The notes under the pieces are model-generated. The model was given only the letters and a program-made list of their open reading frames with translations. It was not told the origin of the DNA and ran no database searches. Of a stretch of 64,000 nucleotides of DNA, positions 11,501-23,200 are shown one piece after another. The position numbers were made by a program, and so were the translations under genes. Position 1 is the stretch's first letter. Every line of letters starts with the position of its first letter. This DNA comes from Euphorbia lathyris (taxonomy: Eukaryota > Streptophyta > Magnoliopsida > Malpighiales > Euphorbiaceae): contig NC_088918.1 of NCBI RefSeq assembly GCF_963576675.1, positions 61,266,001 to 61,330,000 on the forward strand. The letters are read 5' to 3'.

Positions 11501-11590
11501 TCTGCTGTCCCGGGCAATCAGAGTCAGCAATAAAGAACAGCCAAGGACAAGGGCAAATCTAACCAAGTTCAAGTCAACATAAAGAAATAG
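8559..11590 (+). pseudogene. Envelope-like third ORF of Sirevirus A (broken)
   Basis: This is the gene that follows pol in Sireviruses and is called envelope-like; its real role is unknown. The N-terminal domain (to about 9300) holds a WFSKGFVEAEKPF...WISKNGW segment and a later SNFEQCFIWHMLNYKPLNM segment. A long hydrophilic, Gln/Pro/Ser/Thr-rich middle follows, then a helical C-terminal part (10690-11110). Relative to element B about 110 nt are deleted near 8970, which shifts the frame. A second shift occurs near 9675. Nonsense codons lie at 11123, 11318, 11484 and 11530. I see no convincing signal peptide or membrane anchor, so an envelope function is not supported by the sequence itself. 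Confidence 0.75.
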
Positions 11591-11673
11591 ATTAAAATTA
11601 GTCTTAGTTTATGACTTGTAACTTTATATCTGGCGTGTTCTATTTTGTTGACCTGACTATCTAATATATATGC

Positions 11674-13193
11674 TGTTAAGCCCAAAATATACATAAAATA
11701 TCATTAATATTTACATCAGTTTTGCTATGAATTTGTGCTGTTTATATCTATTTAGAGTACTTTTACGTCTGAATATGTTTCTTTCATGCAAGGTACCTAA
11801 ATATTTGGTAAAATCCAAATAGGAACGAAAAGAGGTCAAAAACGAAGGAAAACCCCTAAGTTAGGAGCCAAAAGACGAAGAAATCAGCACACCGATACGA
11901 GGAATACGAGAACGAAGTTAGAAACGGGAGAAAAATTCCTATTCTCGGTAGAGAATCCAAAATTCTCAGTAGAGAATTATGGGTCGCGACCGAGAATCCC
12001 AAATTCTCGGTCGCGACACGCTAAATCCTAGCATCTCTCATTTGTGTTCCGAAGACCAAAAATCACTTCCTCATTCTCGGCCGAGAATTTCCATTCTCGG
12101 TAAGATCAGAAATCCTTGCAGCACCATATTCACATGTTTAAATTCCAAGAAACGCGTTCGTTTGGGTGGATAGAAATGACTCTTCACAGCAGACACGACC
12201 CTTAGACACGACTCTTCAACATCTATAAATAAAGAGTTGATTTCAGAGTTAGAGAAGAGTAGATTTGTGAGATTAGTGCAGAGTTTATGCAGAAACTCTG
12301 ACTCAGAAATGAGTCAGAGATTAGATTTTCATTTTTGTAAAAGGCATCTGGCCGTACACAAGTTGTTTAATCAATAATTACATACACAGTAGCATTTAGA
12401 TTTAGATTAAGATCAGTTTATATTAGTTTACATTCTGGTAGTAGATAGACCAGTCTCTATTCCGAAGATTCACCGAGAAGATTAAGTAGAGGATTCGACC
12501 CTGTGCCTGACAAACTCTAATCGAGGTTCAATGAAAGGATTGACGACCCATTCACTTGAAAGTCGACGAAAGCTTCCATGCTTCTTGTTCTCTATAAACT
12601 TGTATCAAATTCATACTTCATCTAATAAAGTTTATTCTATTCAATAGATTTTTATGTAGCACTTCTGTAACTGATCCGAAGTGAGTTCTGGTGTTTTCAT
12701 TAAAACGTAGTTGAATTCAAAATCTTTACAAGGAAACTTTGTTGAACACTTAGACAAATTGATATCTTGGATTAAAGTATTAATTTGGTTAAGGAAGCAA
12801 TCTAAACCAGTTAGGAGGATTGTCTGCGTTCAAGGCCTTTTAATTGAAGGAGTTTACGTTATTACATTTATATAATTTATACAAAGTTTAAAGTTGCTTT
12901 CTTTGCTTAATGCAAACGAATACATTTATTCCCTTTTTCTAAAGCACTAAACGTTTCTTTCTTGTAAATTCATACTCAAAACAGAATTGATTTCTAACAT
13001 TCTACATACTCTAATCTAATTCTTATTTTATCAATTTCAAAACCAAATCCAATTAAACGATTTTCCATATTAAAAACCTTGAAAGTAAATCAAACTGAAT
13101 TAAAATAAGTTTTCGTTAAAAAATGTTCCATGTGGGATCTGTATCTTTTTATTACTACAAGCGAAACCGTGCACTTGGGGAAATCGCTCAACA
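11674..13193 (+). mobile_element. Solo LTR (1,520 bp) inserted in Sirevirus A
   Basis: It starts TGTTAAGCCC and ends GCTCAACA. A perfect 5-bp duplication, TATGC, lies at 11669-11673 and 13194-13198. A TATA-like CTATAAATAAAG lies near 12222, which sets the orientation as plus. Element B has no such block at this position. It has no internal domain, primer site or ORF, so it is a recombined solo LTR. It carries a cluster of ATTCTCGG/CCGAGAAT inverted repeats (11935-12105). Confidence 0.85.
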
Positions 13194-13198
13194 TATGC

Positions 13199-13632
13199 AT
13201 CCTTTATTCAAAATTGACTATGTTTATGCGATGCTTACTTGTGCTTATATGTTGATCTGTTCATTGAACAACCAATTAAAACTTGTGAATATAAGGAATA
13301 TACAAGTAAAACATACTCAGCATAAACTCTGATACCTATATTTGAAACTGGGTAATAACTAAATATTCCAAACATTCACCTACTTCTGAAAACTGACCTT
13401 AGGCTCATTTGAATTAGATCTTGGAAGGTCTAGAATTGAACTAAGTCAGTAAAGGCATGTCTTAATTTCACTCGATTAGATCTTAGAAGGTTTAGAGTTG
13501 AATTAAGTCAATAGATGCAACCCTTACGGGGGAGTAATTTCAAAAGAAAAAAGAAAGGTAAACAATCATGAGGGATGCTCAACACTGAGTTCCTTAATTA
13601 AATATTTTTGCCAACATCAAAATGGGGGAGTT
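13199..13632 (+). promoter_or_regulatory. Polypurine-tract region upstream of the Sirevirus A 3' LTR
   Basis: A GGGGGAG motif occurs near 13527 (ACGGGGGAG) and again as AAATGGGGGAG immediately before the 3' LTR. An upstream copy lies at about 11394, inside the end of the envelope-like ORF. Sireviruses are known for multiple polypurine-like motifs here. The last copy is the likely plus-strand primer. Confidence 0.7.
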
Positions 13633-14767
13633 TGTTGAAACACCTTTCCACATGATTTTGATTTGACAAAATTATTTAAGTTAATCCTATGATTAAGATA
13701 ATTCAATTTAAGTGATTTGGTTTAATTGTACTAATGTGTTTGTTCAATGTTGAGTATATTAACTAACGAGAACAGGAACTAAAAGTAAGACAGAACGAAG
13801 TCAACATAAGCCACAGAAGCTGAGTGAAATACAAACTCAGCGTTATAAAAGAAAAGTCTTCTACAAAATAACGCTTGAAGGCGAAGCCGACCGAAGAAGC
13901 TGAGTAGAACGTAACTCAGCCTCGACAAAGGAAATCTCCAAGGCAAAGCCGAATAATCAAGTTGAGTATTCGTCAGGACAACGCTAATGATCCGTTGACT
14001 AAAACACAAGGCCCGACACAGGTCTGCACTAATTCAGAAGCCTCGAAATTACAACAAGAGACCTTTTCGAGACGCATAAATCAACTGGCATTTGGCAAGA
14101 AGACGAACCTGGCGCTAGAAGACGAACCTGGCGCAAGAAGACGAAACTGGCAAGCCTGACGCCTGCTAAATTCAGACGACAGGATTGGCCTATAATTCTA
14201 AATGCTAACCAATGAATATCAACGGATATGTCCGAATTCAAATTATTGAAGCTTCTGATTTTGCTATAAAAGGACAAGTTCATCACTTGGATCCTTTGCC
14301 GAATTACAAAAAGAGAAAAGACAAGCAAGATCTTCACTAAGTTAAAAGATCCAAAAGAGAAGCTGTCTGATTAGAAAAAGCAAGTTCTTACACCCAATTC
14401 CAATCATTGTGTAAAAGTCTAGAGTGAATTTGTATTCATCTAAAGTGTTCTTCATTTAGAGAGAACAATCTTGTATCAACTGTAAAGGTTAGAAGAGTGA
14501 AGCTGAGTACTCGGTTTTAGTACTCAGTGGTAGAGAAAATCTGAGTGTTCGGTTATAGCGCTCAATAGGATTGAGTAGACGAATAGAGGACGATACTCTT
14601 GCATACTCAATTGCTTTGTACATAGTTTGTGCTCTACCTTTAAAGAGCTCAGTAGTGGATTGAAAAAGCCCTGAAGGATTCTGGGGACTAGACGTAGGCG
14701 GTGAGGCCGAACCAGGATAAGTCTGCTGAGTAATCTCTAACCCTTTCTCTTTATATATATATATATA

Positions 14768-14826
<59 letters not shown>

Positions 14827-15107
14827 TGCTTGCTTAAATCACTCAGTATATAATTTGTATAAGCCGACGCTGAGTAATCAGAGTGCTGAGTTGGAAGCTG
14901 ACCTAAAGTGTTATCTCTCAACTCACAATTGAAACAGCTCTAGTCAATGTCTGATTAAAGCTGTCTCATACTTCACTCAGCCTTGCTGACCTAAAGCTGA
15001 GTTAAATGATCAAACATTAAATTAAGTCAGCCTTATTAAGAGAAAAAGTTATATTAGTTCCTAACCCCCCCTTGGAACTAATCCTATTACATTACACGGG
15101 ACCAACA
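13633..15107 (+). repeat. 3' LTR of Sirevirus A
   Basis: It runs from TGTTGAAACACC to CACGGGACCAACA and matches the 5' LTR. Differences include scattered substitutions, a short deletion near 14217 and a strongly expanded TA microsatellite at 14752-14819, where the 5' LTR has only about ten bases of TA. Confidence 0.92.
14752..14819. repeat. TA/TATATAAA microsatellite
   Basis: About 68 bp of TATA repeats interrupted by two AAAT steps. It expanded after insertion, because the 5' LTR has a short tract at the same place (near 3064). Confidence 0.9.
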
Positions 15108-16267
15108 GAAGTCACTTTGAGTTTCCATTTTCATCCGGGTTTTTCCTCCTATATTATGGTTTAGGCAATATTAAAAATGAACATGGAGGGGGGGTTGTAA
15201 TGTGGGTGGCTTTTTTACCGGTTAATTTTTAGAAACTCGAGTCCAAATACCATTTTGATGATCGCATCGCTTTTTCATTTTGGCCTTAGCAAGCTTGTAA
15301 AATATAACTTGAAATTGCTCGGGTGGAGCTTGAGAATGCCTTTTTGCTCTTTATTTCTGCTTCATCTGTTTTTTTTTCTTTTTCTTTTTATTTGAGAGCG
15401 GCACAAAAACGATTTCGAAGATTTATTGTGCTTACTTATTAAGGCCGTTTCGGGTAATTCTGATGCGGTTGATTTCATTGGTATTTGAACAAGAGGAAAA
15501 AGGGTTAAATGTTAGAAAGGTGTTAGCAAAGAAGTGGGTTAATAGGCTCGAGGGGGCTTCCTAAAGGTTTATAAAAACGAGAAAAAAAGAATTTAAGAAG
15601 GGAATTAGCCTACGTGGGTCCGTTTTATCATCTATTGCCCTTCTTACCAAAATAAGTGTACTTAACCCGGTATTAGGTGCAAACTCTATGAGTTGAGTAA
15701 AGATAAAGCTCCCGAAATGTTGTGAAAGAAGTAGAGTTCTCGTATGAACTCTTTTAGGCTCAAAAATACCTCACATGAATTTCGGGTTAAATTATGTACT
15801 TTCAAATTCTCGTAAAATTTTCAAAAATCTCGTTTTTATTGCCTTTTTAAATTTCATTATAGAGATAACTTGTGGGTTAGGACTCAATACTTTTGTTTAG
15901 TACGAATCTTGGCTTTGCATAAATTTCATAACTTCGAAATCAAGACTTAAATTTCTTAATTAAACCGATTCTTTGTGTTTCGACGTATTTACCTTTGGCG
16001 ACAAATAACAGAACTTTTAATTATTATCCGTAGAAGGTAGTGTGTCGGGTAATTTATGAGCCAATAAATTAGTTCAATTATTTTTTTTGTTTATTTTATT
16101 GTTATTTTTGTTTTTGTTAGTGCAAAACAAACTGTAAGTGCGGGGTTGCACGACCCTCCGCGTGATTAAAATGATGTGTATTCCAAAGACGTCGAAAAAG
16201 AAACAAAAACAAAAACAAAATGAAAAATGAAGATGGAATTAAAGAGAAACAAGAACCATACAGGTCT

Positions 16268-17115
16268 GTTCTTACGCGAGGCGTACCCAAGGGGACTCTC
16301 CGCGTAAGAAGTTTATGTTGTGTGATTTTTGGGCAGAGACTCGTATACGCGAGGCGTGCCTAGAGAGACGCTCCGCGTAGACCGAGTGTGAAGCCGTTAT
16401 TTATTGGAGAAGGTGGTTCACCCGGGGCGTTGACAGGGGTACGCTCCGCATAAACCTTATTAAAGCATACAAAAACAATAAAAACGAACACGAACATAAA
16501 CGTAAAGAACGAGTTAGTGCAAAATAAAACCGAAGGGCGGAAAATAAACAAACAAAACACAAATAGAGACTGAAGGAAAGAGATATATATATATTAAGAT
16601 AAAAACACCAAATATAAAAGGAACATGAAACTTAAAACATAAAAACGGAAAAGTAAAAAAAAAAAAGTAACTATGGTGGCGGAGGGGGTAGGTTCCCATG
16701 GATGTTGAAGTGGGTGAAGAAGGTGTTGGTGAAGGTGTCGAAATTTGTCCGGTCCGCTTGCCTTTGGGCCTCGAATGTGTCGAAGCGAGTGGTGAGGGTG
16801 GCTTGGTCCATGAGGCGATGAGCCTCTAGGGTGTCGAAGCGGGTGGCGATGTTGGCTTCGAAGGTGTCAAACCGGGAGTTTAAAGTGGGAAAGATGCATG
16901 TGGAAGAGGGAAAACTGCCACAGGGAGTTGCAATCCGCAACTCCCCCAGGATACGCGGGGCGTGTTCTACGGGTACGCTCCGCGTGATTTTAATATGTCA
17001 TTTATTGGGGAAGGATCCTACAAGTCTAGGAACATGCGGGGCGTAGTAGGGGGTACGCCCCGCGTAACATGCTTTTGTAGCACCAGGAAGTGTCCAGAAG
17101 TTCATCTACGCGAGG
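16268..17115. repeat. Five inverted GC-rich CGCGRGGCGT / ACGCYCCGCG motifs
   Basis: Pairs of opposed motifs separated by about 10-20 nt lie near 16275-16304, 16348-16378, 16420-16450, 16953-16986 and 17037-17068, with a half copy near 17110. Each pair can form a GC-rich stem. The same 10-11-bp word occurs many times in the LTR of the same element. Confidence 0.7.
16671..16940 (-). pseudogene. Coiled-coil-like ORF remnant of the Athila element
   Basis: About 89 codons are open on the minus strand. The protein repeats a TRFDTFEA-like unit about every 15 to 18 residues and ends in a proline run. This pattern suggests a helical coiled coil. It has no upstream partner and no good start context (AT-rich elements often show such ORFs). 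It may be the remains of the extra ORF of Athila elements, but I cannot assign a function. Confidence 0.35.
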
Positions 17116-17129
17116 CGTACCGGTGTCCA

Positions 17130-18447
17130 GAAACACCTTTCCACATGATTTTGATTTGACAAAATTATTTATGTGAATGATAAAAATATTCCAACACATT
17201 AAACTTAAATGCTTTGATTTATTCATACTAATGTGTTTGTTCAATGTTGAGTTATTTGATTAATAAGCCAATTAGCTAAATGGACCCAAGGCCCATAAAA
17301 GAGAGTCAAAGCCTCACGGCCCAAGTAGACTCAAAACGCCGTCGTACTGAGTAAGACATAAGCCCAGCAACAAGAAGGATCGAGAAGCCTTCTACCAATA
17401 GCTTCAAGATGAAGCTGCTGAGTTGAACGATAAGAAATACAAGTCAGCAGCAGAACAGAATTAACTTGGAGACAAATTATTTCTACTTTGGATAAAGCTC
17501 AGAAGGCGCAGGAAGCTGTCTGGAAGACTTTGCCATAAATGTGGGAACATTCTGTTTCATCTGACGAAAAGCTGCTGAGTACTGGTGAAGATAGAAGATA
17601 CAAGAATATGATTGGCCGAGGACGCTGAGCACGTACTGAGTGAAAGCGACAGGAAGCCATTTTACTCCAACGGTTATTTCGAAATTCAAAATCACCGGTG
17701 CCTCAAGTGTCACTATAAATAGGCCACTCAAAGGCTTCATTCGATGCAGATCTTCAATCAAGTCGAAACGCTGACCAAATTGATACTTGAAGTTCTGTGA
17801 CAAAAGCAAAGCAAATCTTACACCAACTCCAATCTTGTGTAAAAGTCTAGAGTGATTTTATTCATCTAAAGTGTCTTAGCAATTGTTGTTTAGGACAAAC
17901 ACTTATCATTTCTAGAAGTATAGAAAGGAGAAGCTGAGTACTCGGTTATAGTACTCAACGGTAGTAATAGGAGTGAGTAGAGGAATAGAGGAAGGTACTC
18001 TTATATACTCTGCTTCTGTTGTAAAAGGTTTCGTGCTCTACCTTTAAAGAGCTCAGTAGAGGATTCAATAAGCTCGGAACGAGTTTCGGGGACTGGACGT
18101 AGGCGGAGAGGCCGAACCAGGATATGTCTGCTGAGTAACATATTTCTAACCCTTAACTCCTTTATATATTGCTTGCTATAAAACTGACTAAGTAATGAAC
18201 TCACGCTGAGTTAAGTGCATTGAGAAGCTGAGTTCAGGAATAGACTCAAGTGCTATCTCCTGACTCAAGAAAAGAAACAGACTTAGTCACCAGTTGACTA
18301 AGCTTGTGTCTTAAACTACTCAGCACTGCTGTGTAAACCTTTTTTTAAAGAAAAGAAGTCAGCCTTAACGGATAATTTTTTTGAATAGTTCTTATCCCCC
18401 CCCCCCCTCCCTTGGAACTAATCTTGTCACGTTACATGGGACCAACA
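17130..18447 (+). repeat. 5' LTR of Sirevirus B, 5' terminus trimmed
   Basis: Homology to the 3' LTR begins at GAAACACC (17130) and runs to ATGGGACCAACA. A TATA box lies at 17714-17721 (TATAAATA). The conserved GGGGACTGGACGTAGGC block starts at 18088. A long C run near 18390 is expanded relative to the 3' LTR. Confidence 0.9.
17714..17721 (+). promoter_or_regulatory. TATA box of the Sirevirus B 5' LTR
   Basis: CACTATAAATAGG, also present in the 3' LTR near 27969. It is the likely start signal for genomic RNA. Confidence 0.6.
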
Positions 18448-18449
18448 AG

Positions 18450-18461
18450 TGGTATCAGAGC
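18450..18461 (+). other. Primer-binding site, initiator methionine tRNA
   Basis: TGGTATCAGAGC lies two bases after the 5' LTR terminus ACCAACA. It is complementary to the 3' end of plant initiator tRNA-Met, the usual primer in Copia elements. The equivalent site is deleted in element A. Confidence 0.95.
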
Positions 18462-18509
18462 TTAAAAGCTCACTGAGCAAGATATAACTATCTTGAGCTG
18501 ATCCCCACA

Positions 18510-20252
18510 ATGGCTGAGAACAGCACTCATTTCCTCCCAGGAAATCAGACAACTCAGATTCTTCCTGAGGGACTGTCCATTACTCGGCCTCCTCTGTTCT
18601 TCGGGTCTAACTACAGCTTTTGGAAGAACAGAATGAAAAACTTCATTCAGGCAACAAATATGAGTGCATGGCTTTCTATAGTCCAAGGCCCATTTGTTCC
18701 TGTTGAAACTGTTGACGGCCAAATGGTTGTTAAAGCTGAGACTAAGTGGACAGAAGATGACCTCAAGAAGCTACAAAATCATGCTTCGGCTATAAACATG
18801 CTTCACTGTGCGTTAGATGCTGCAGAGTACAACAAAATTTCAGGTTGTGAGTGAGCACAGGAAATCTGGAAGAAACTGGAGGTCACCTATGAAGGAACCA
18901 ACAAAGTTAAGGAGTCCAAGGTGAACCAGCACATGAGGTTGTACGAACTGTTTGAAATGAATGATGATGAAGGAATCTCTGAAATAAACTCAAGATTCAC
19001 AAACATAATCAACAAGCTCAAAAGACTTGGCAAGATCTTTACTGAGGAAGAGCAAGTCAAGAAGATACTGAGGAGTCTTCCCAAAAGCTAGCAAGCCAAG
19101 AAAACTGCTGTTGAGGAAGCTCAAGACTTGACCACCTACAAGTATGATGAACTCATTGGATCTCTGTTGACCCATGAGATCTCAATGAAGAACTTTGAGG
19201 TGAAGGAGAAGTCTGAGGACAAGAAGCAAAAGTCTCTTGTCATAAAAGCTGACTCCACTGATGGGAGCTCAACAGACAATGAAGAAATGGCTATGTTCAC
19301 TAGAAAAATGAAAAGGCTGTTCAGAAAGAATGATAAATATTCCAAGAAGCCTTACAAGAAGTTTGACAAGTACAAAGCTGAGTCCAGCGACAGCAAGTAC
19401 AAGAAGGACAACTCAAAGCCCATCATATGCTTTGAATGTCATCAAACTGGACATATCAAATCAAGTTGTCCTATCTTGAGGAAGGAAAAGAAGAACAGTA
19501 AGAAGGCAATGGTGGCAACCTGGAGTGACAGTGACGAGTCATCATCATCAGAAGCTGATTCCACTGAGTCAGCAAAGATTTGCTTCATGGCTGATGAGCT
19601 TGCTGAGCCTTGTGTTTCTGAGCATGGTGACCCCTCCATTGCATCTGACGATGAGGCACACTCAACTGAGGTAATATCACTACCCATGCTCAGAAATGAA
19701 ATGATAAATGCCCTGAGTGACCTCTATACACTTATCAAAAAGTGTAACAAGAAGGTTAGAGCACTCAGTAGGCGATGTGACGAGATTGAAGAGGTCAAAC
19801 TCAGTGACCTTCGATATCTTCTCCAAGACAACTCAACTTTGCATAACAACATAGAAACTATGCACAAGTTTGTCTCTAAGGTCCAATCAGATTCTAAGAA
19901 ACTGAGAAAAGACATCACATCTATTCAGAATCAATTCAAGGTTCCGAATAAAAGAAATATTCCTCTGAACACTCAGTACCGAAGTACTAGTCGGCAGAGA
20001 TGGAATCCTCGATGGAATGTCCAGTGTGACTTCTGTGGGAAGAAAAGACACACCATAAAGGTGTGCTGGCATGCTCAACATTGGGGTGCTGACCAGCTAG
20101 TGAGATATCCCCAACGGAAGGTTAGCTGTGACTTCTGTGGGAAGAATGGGCACACTATCCAAGTGTGTCGTCATAAGATTAAACATGATGTTTCACCTGC
20201 TGAGCCTAACAAACAAGGACCCAAAAAGACTTGGGTACCTAAAGATAACTAG
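18510..20252 (+). pseudogene. gag: gag of Sirevirus B (two nonsense codons)
   Basis: This is the capsid/nucleocapsid polyprotein. The start ATG 18510 is 48 nt after the primer-binding site. The reading frame is continuous for 580 codons apart from TGA at 18852-18854 (TCA in A) and TAG at 19089-19091 (TGG in A). The N-terminal gag core contains FWKNRMKNFIQA. Three zinc knuckles follow: CFECHQTGHIKSSC (near 19428), CDFCGKKRHTIKVC (near 20024) and CDFCGKNGHTIQVC (near 20126). The last two lie in a tandem duplicated unit of about 100 nt. The stop is TAG 20250-20252, followed at once by a CAGGTAAGC word. Confidence 0.92.
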
Positions 20253-23200
20253 CTATATTGCAGGTAAGCCTAAGGTGTGTTGAGAAGTAAAAAATGTGGT
20301 ACATTGACAGCGCATGCTCGAGGCATATGACTGGTGATGAAACTCAGTTCATCACACTTGTGTATAAACAAGGTGGAAGCGTAAGTTTCGGAGACAACAA
20401 AAAGGGTAAGATAGTAGGGTCAGGAACCGTTGGTGGTAATCCTACTATTGAGTCAGTCTCCCTAGTCAGTGGACTTAAATAAAACTTACTGAGCGTAGCT
20501 CAGCTATGCGACAACGGCAGAAAAGTTATATTTGATAACACTGGATGTAAAATACTCGAGGGAAAAATAAATGAATTAATTTTAACTGCCCCTTGTGTTG
20601 ATAATGTCTTTATGCTGAATTTGGAAAAGAAATTTTCAAAAAATGTATGCTTAGTGTCAAAGGAAGAAAATTCCTGGCTATGGCACAGGAGACTTGGTCA
20701 TGTAAGCATGGACCTCCTGGTCAAATTAGCAAGAAAGCAATTAGTTAAGGGATTGCCAGAACTTAAGTTCGAAAAGGATCAATTATGCAATGCTTGTCAG
20801 TATGGAAAACAAACTAAAAAATCTTTTCACAGTAAAAACATTGTCTCAACCAAGCGTCCGCTCGAGTTGCTACACTTGGATCTCTTCGGACCAGTCCAGC
20901 CGCTGAGCTTGGGTGGTAGGAGATTTTCCTTGGTCATTGTAGATGACTTTTCTCGGTACACTTGGATCATCTTGCTGAGTAGCAAGGATGAAACCTTTGA
21001 GATGTTTTCAACATTAGTAAGAAAACTTGAAAATGATAAAGACCTAAAGTTAGCTCACATCCGAAGTGATAATGGTGGAGAATTCAAAAATCAACAGTTT
21101 GTTGAATTCTGTGAAGCCAGCGGCATTGACCATAATTTTTCTGCTCCTAGAACGCCTCAACAGAATGGGGTAGTTGAGAGGAAAAACAAAACCTTGGTTG
21201 AAATAGCCAGGACAATGCTGAGTGAGAATAGGCTTCCAAAGTACTTTTGGGGAGAAGTTGTCAACACAGCTTGCTACATACTTAATAGGGCTCTAGTCAG
21301 ACCCATATTAAAGAAGACTCCCTACGAACTTTGGAAAGGACGAAAACCCAACATTGGATACTTTCGTGCCTTCGACTGTAAATGTTTCATTTTGAATACT
21401 AAAGACAGCCTTGCTAAGTTTGATTCAAAAGCTGATGAATCTATCTTTTTAGGCTACTCAACAAACAGCAAAGCATACCGAGTTTTCAATAAACGAACTC
21501 AGGTCTTAGAAGAGTTCGTACATGTTGAGTTCGATGAAACTAACCCTGTAGGAAAAGACAAGCAGCTGACTGAGGATGATCTATACTCAGCACCTGCTGA
21601 CCAAGAAACAGCCGCTGAGTCACTACCTCAAGGGCTGACCAAAGGTAAAAGCGAAACTCAAATTGTCTTCACTGACCAATCTATACCTGCAGAGATTGTT
21701 GAAACACAACCAGCTCAAGACATCACTCTACCAAAGGAGATCAGAATACCAAGAGGACACTCAGAGAGTGCTATTTTTGATGCTGTTGAAAACACCCTGA
21801 TGACCAGAAATCAACTCAGAAGATACCTCAGCAATGTAGCATTCGTCTCAGTTCTGGAACCAAAGAACTTCTCTGAAGCTGAGCACGATGAGTTATGGAT
21901 GGGTGCAATGCAAGAAGAACTTGATCAGTTCAAGAGAAATGAAGTATGGGTCTTCCGCAATAAGCTGGGTCTTCCGCAACAAGCTAGATGAACAAGGGAA
22001 CGTAGTCAGGAACAAAGCAAGACTTGTAGCTCAGGGCTATAGTCAGCAAGAAGGTATTGACTACAGTGAGACCTTCGCCCCAGTGGCAAGGCTAGAGGCT
22101 ATAAGAATTTTATGTGCATATGCTAGTTACATGAACTTTAAGTTATTTCAAATGGATGTTAAGAGTGCATTCCTTAATGGAGTTATAAACGAGGAAGTCT
22201 ATGTTAATCAGCCTCCAGGGTTTGAGGATCCCAAGTTGCCAAACCACGTTTATAAGCTCAAAAAGGCTCTGTATGGTCTCAAGCAAGCACCACGTGCTTG
22301 GTATGAGAGGCTGACCAGTTTCCTGCTGACTAGAAATTATGTCAGGGGTAAAGCTGATACAACCTTATTCATTAAGAGGAAGGGTAAAGATACCCTACTG
22401 GCTCATATATACGTTGATGACATTATTTTTGGTGCCACTAATGAGTCCATGTGCAAGGAATTTAGTAAGCAGATGCAGACTGATTTTGAAATGTCAATGA
22501 TGGGAGAACTCAACTTTTTCCTTGGACTTCAAATCAAACAAGGGAAAAATGGCATCTTCATCAGTCAAACTAAGTATGCTAAGGAGATATTGAAGAAGTA
22601 TGAACTCGAGAACTGCAAGTCAATATCTACCCTAATGGGCACTGACACTGTCCTCTGTGTTGACAAAAATGGTAAGTCAGTAGACAGCAAATTGTACCGA
22701 GGTATGATTGGCTCTCTACTCTACTTAACTGCCAGTAGGCCGGACATTCAGTTCTCAGTATGTTATTGTGCTAAATATCAATCTAACCCTAAGGAATCTC
22801 ATTACATAGCTGTAAAAAGAATCCTTAGATATTTGCAAGGCTCAGTGAATGCAGGTTTATGGTATCCCAATACTTATGATTCCACACTCATTGGATACAC
22901 AGACGCTGACTACGAACGAGACAAGCTTGAACGAAAAAGCACCTCAGGAGGATGTCATTTCCTTGGAAGCTGTCTTGTGTCTTGGTTTAGTAAAAAGCAG
23001 TCGTCAGTAGCCCTGTCAACCACTAAAGCTGAGTACATTGCTGCTGGAAGCTGTGTTGCTCAAGTCCTCTGGATTAAGCAACAGCTAGAAGATTATGGTG
23101 TTCAGACTAAAATGATTGAAGTCAAATGTGACAACAAAAGTGCCATTGACCTGTCAAAGAACCCAATCCAGCACAGCAGGATGAAGCATCTTAGCATAAG

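Larger units (their letters stand above)
1924..15107 (+). mobile_element. Sirevirus-type Copia element A (13.2 kb, defective)
   Basis: Two LTRs (1924-3359 and 13633-15107) are flanked by a perfect 5-bp target duplication GAAGT (1919-1923, 15108-15112). The order is 5' LTR, gag, pol (protease, integrase, reverse transcriptase, RNase H), a third envelope-like ORF, polypurine motifs and 3' LTR. This order, with integrase before reverse transcriptase and a long gene after pol, defines the Sirevirus lineage (SIRE/Maximus). A deletion removed the last bases of the 5' LTR, the primer-binding site and the start of gag. A 1.5-kb solo LTR later inserted at 11674-13193. Every coding region is broken, so the copy is dead. 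Confidence 0.92.
15108..17129 (-). mobile_element. Athila internal segment between the two Sireviruses
   Basis: It begins with the GAAGT duplication of Sirevirus A and continues the segment broken at 1923. On the minus strand it is the region between the lost pol and the 3' LTR, where Athila elements usually carry an extra ORF. Only a short coiled-coil-like ORF is visible (16671-16940). The rest is AT-rich, with repeated GC-rich inverted motifs from 16268 to 17115. It ends abruptly against Sirevirus B, with no target duplication. Confidence 0.65.

Noticed and set aside
8559..11590. Calling the third Sirevirus gene a true viral envelope
   Set aside because: I see no signal peptide, fusion peptide or C-terminal membrane anchor. 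Only its position after pol recalls a retroviral env, so the name is kept as 'envelope-like'.
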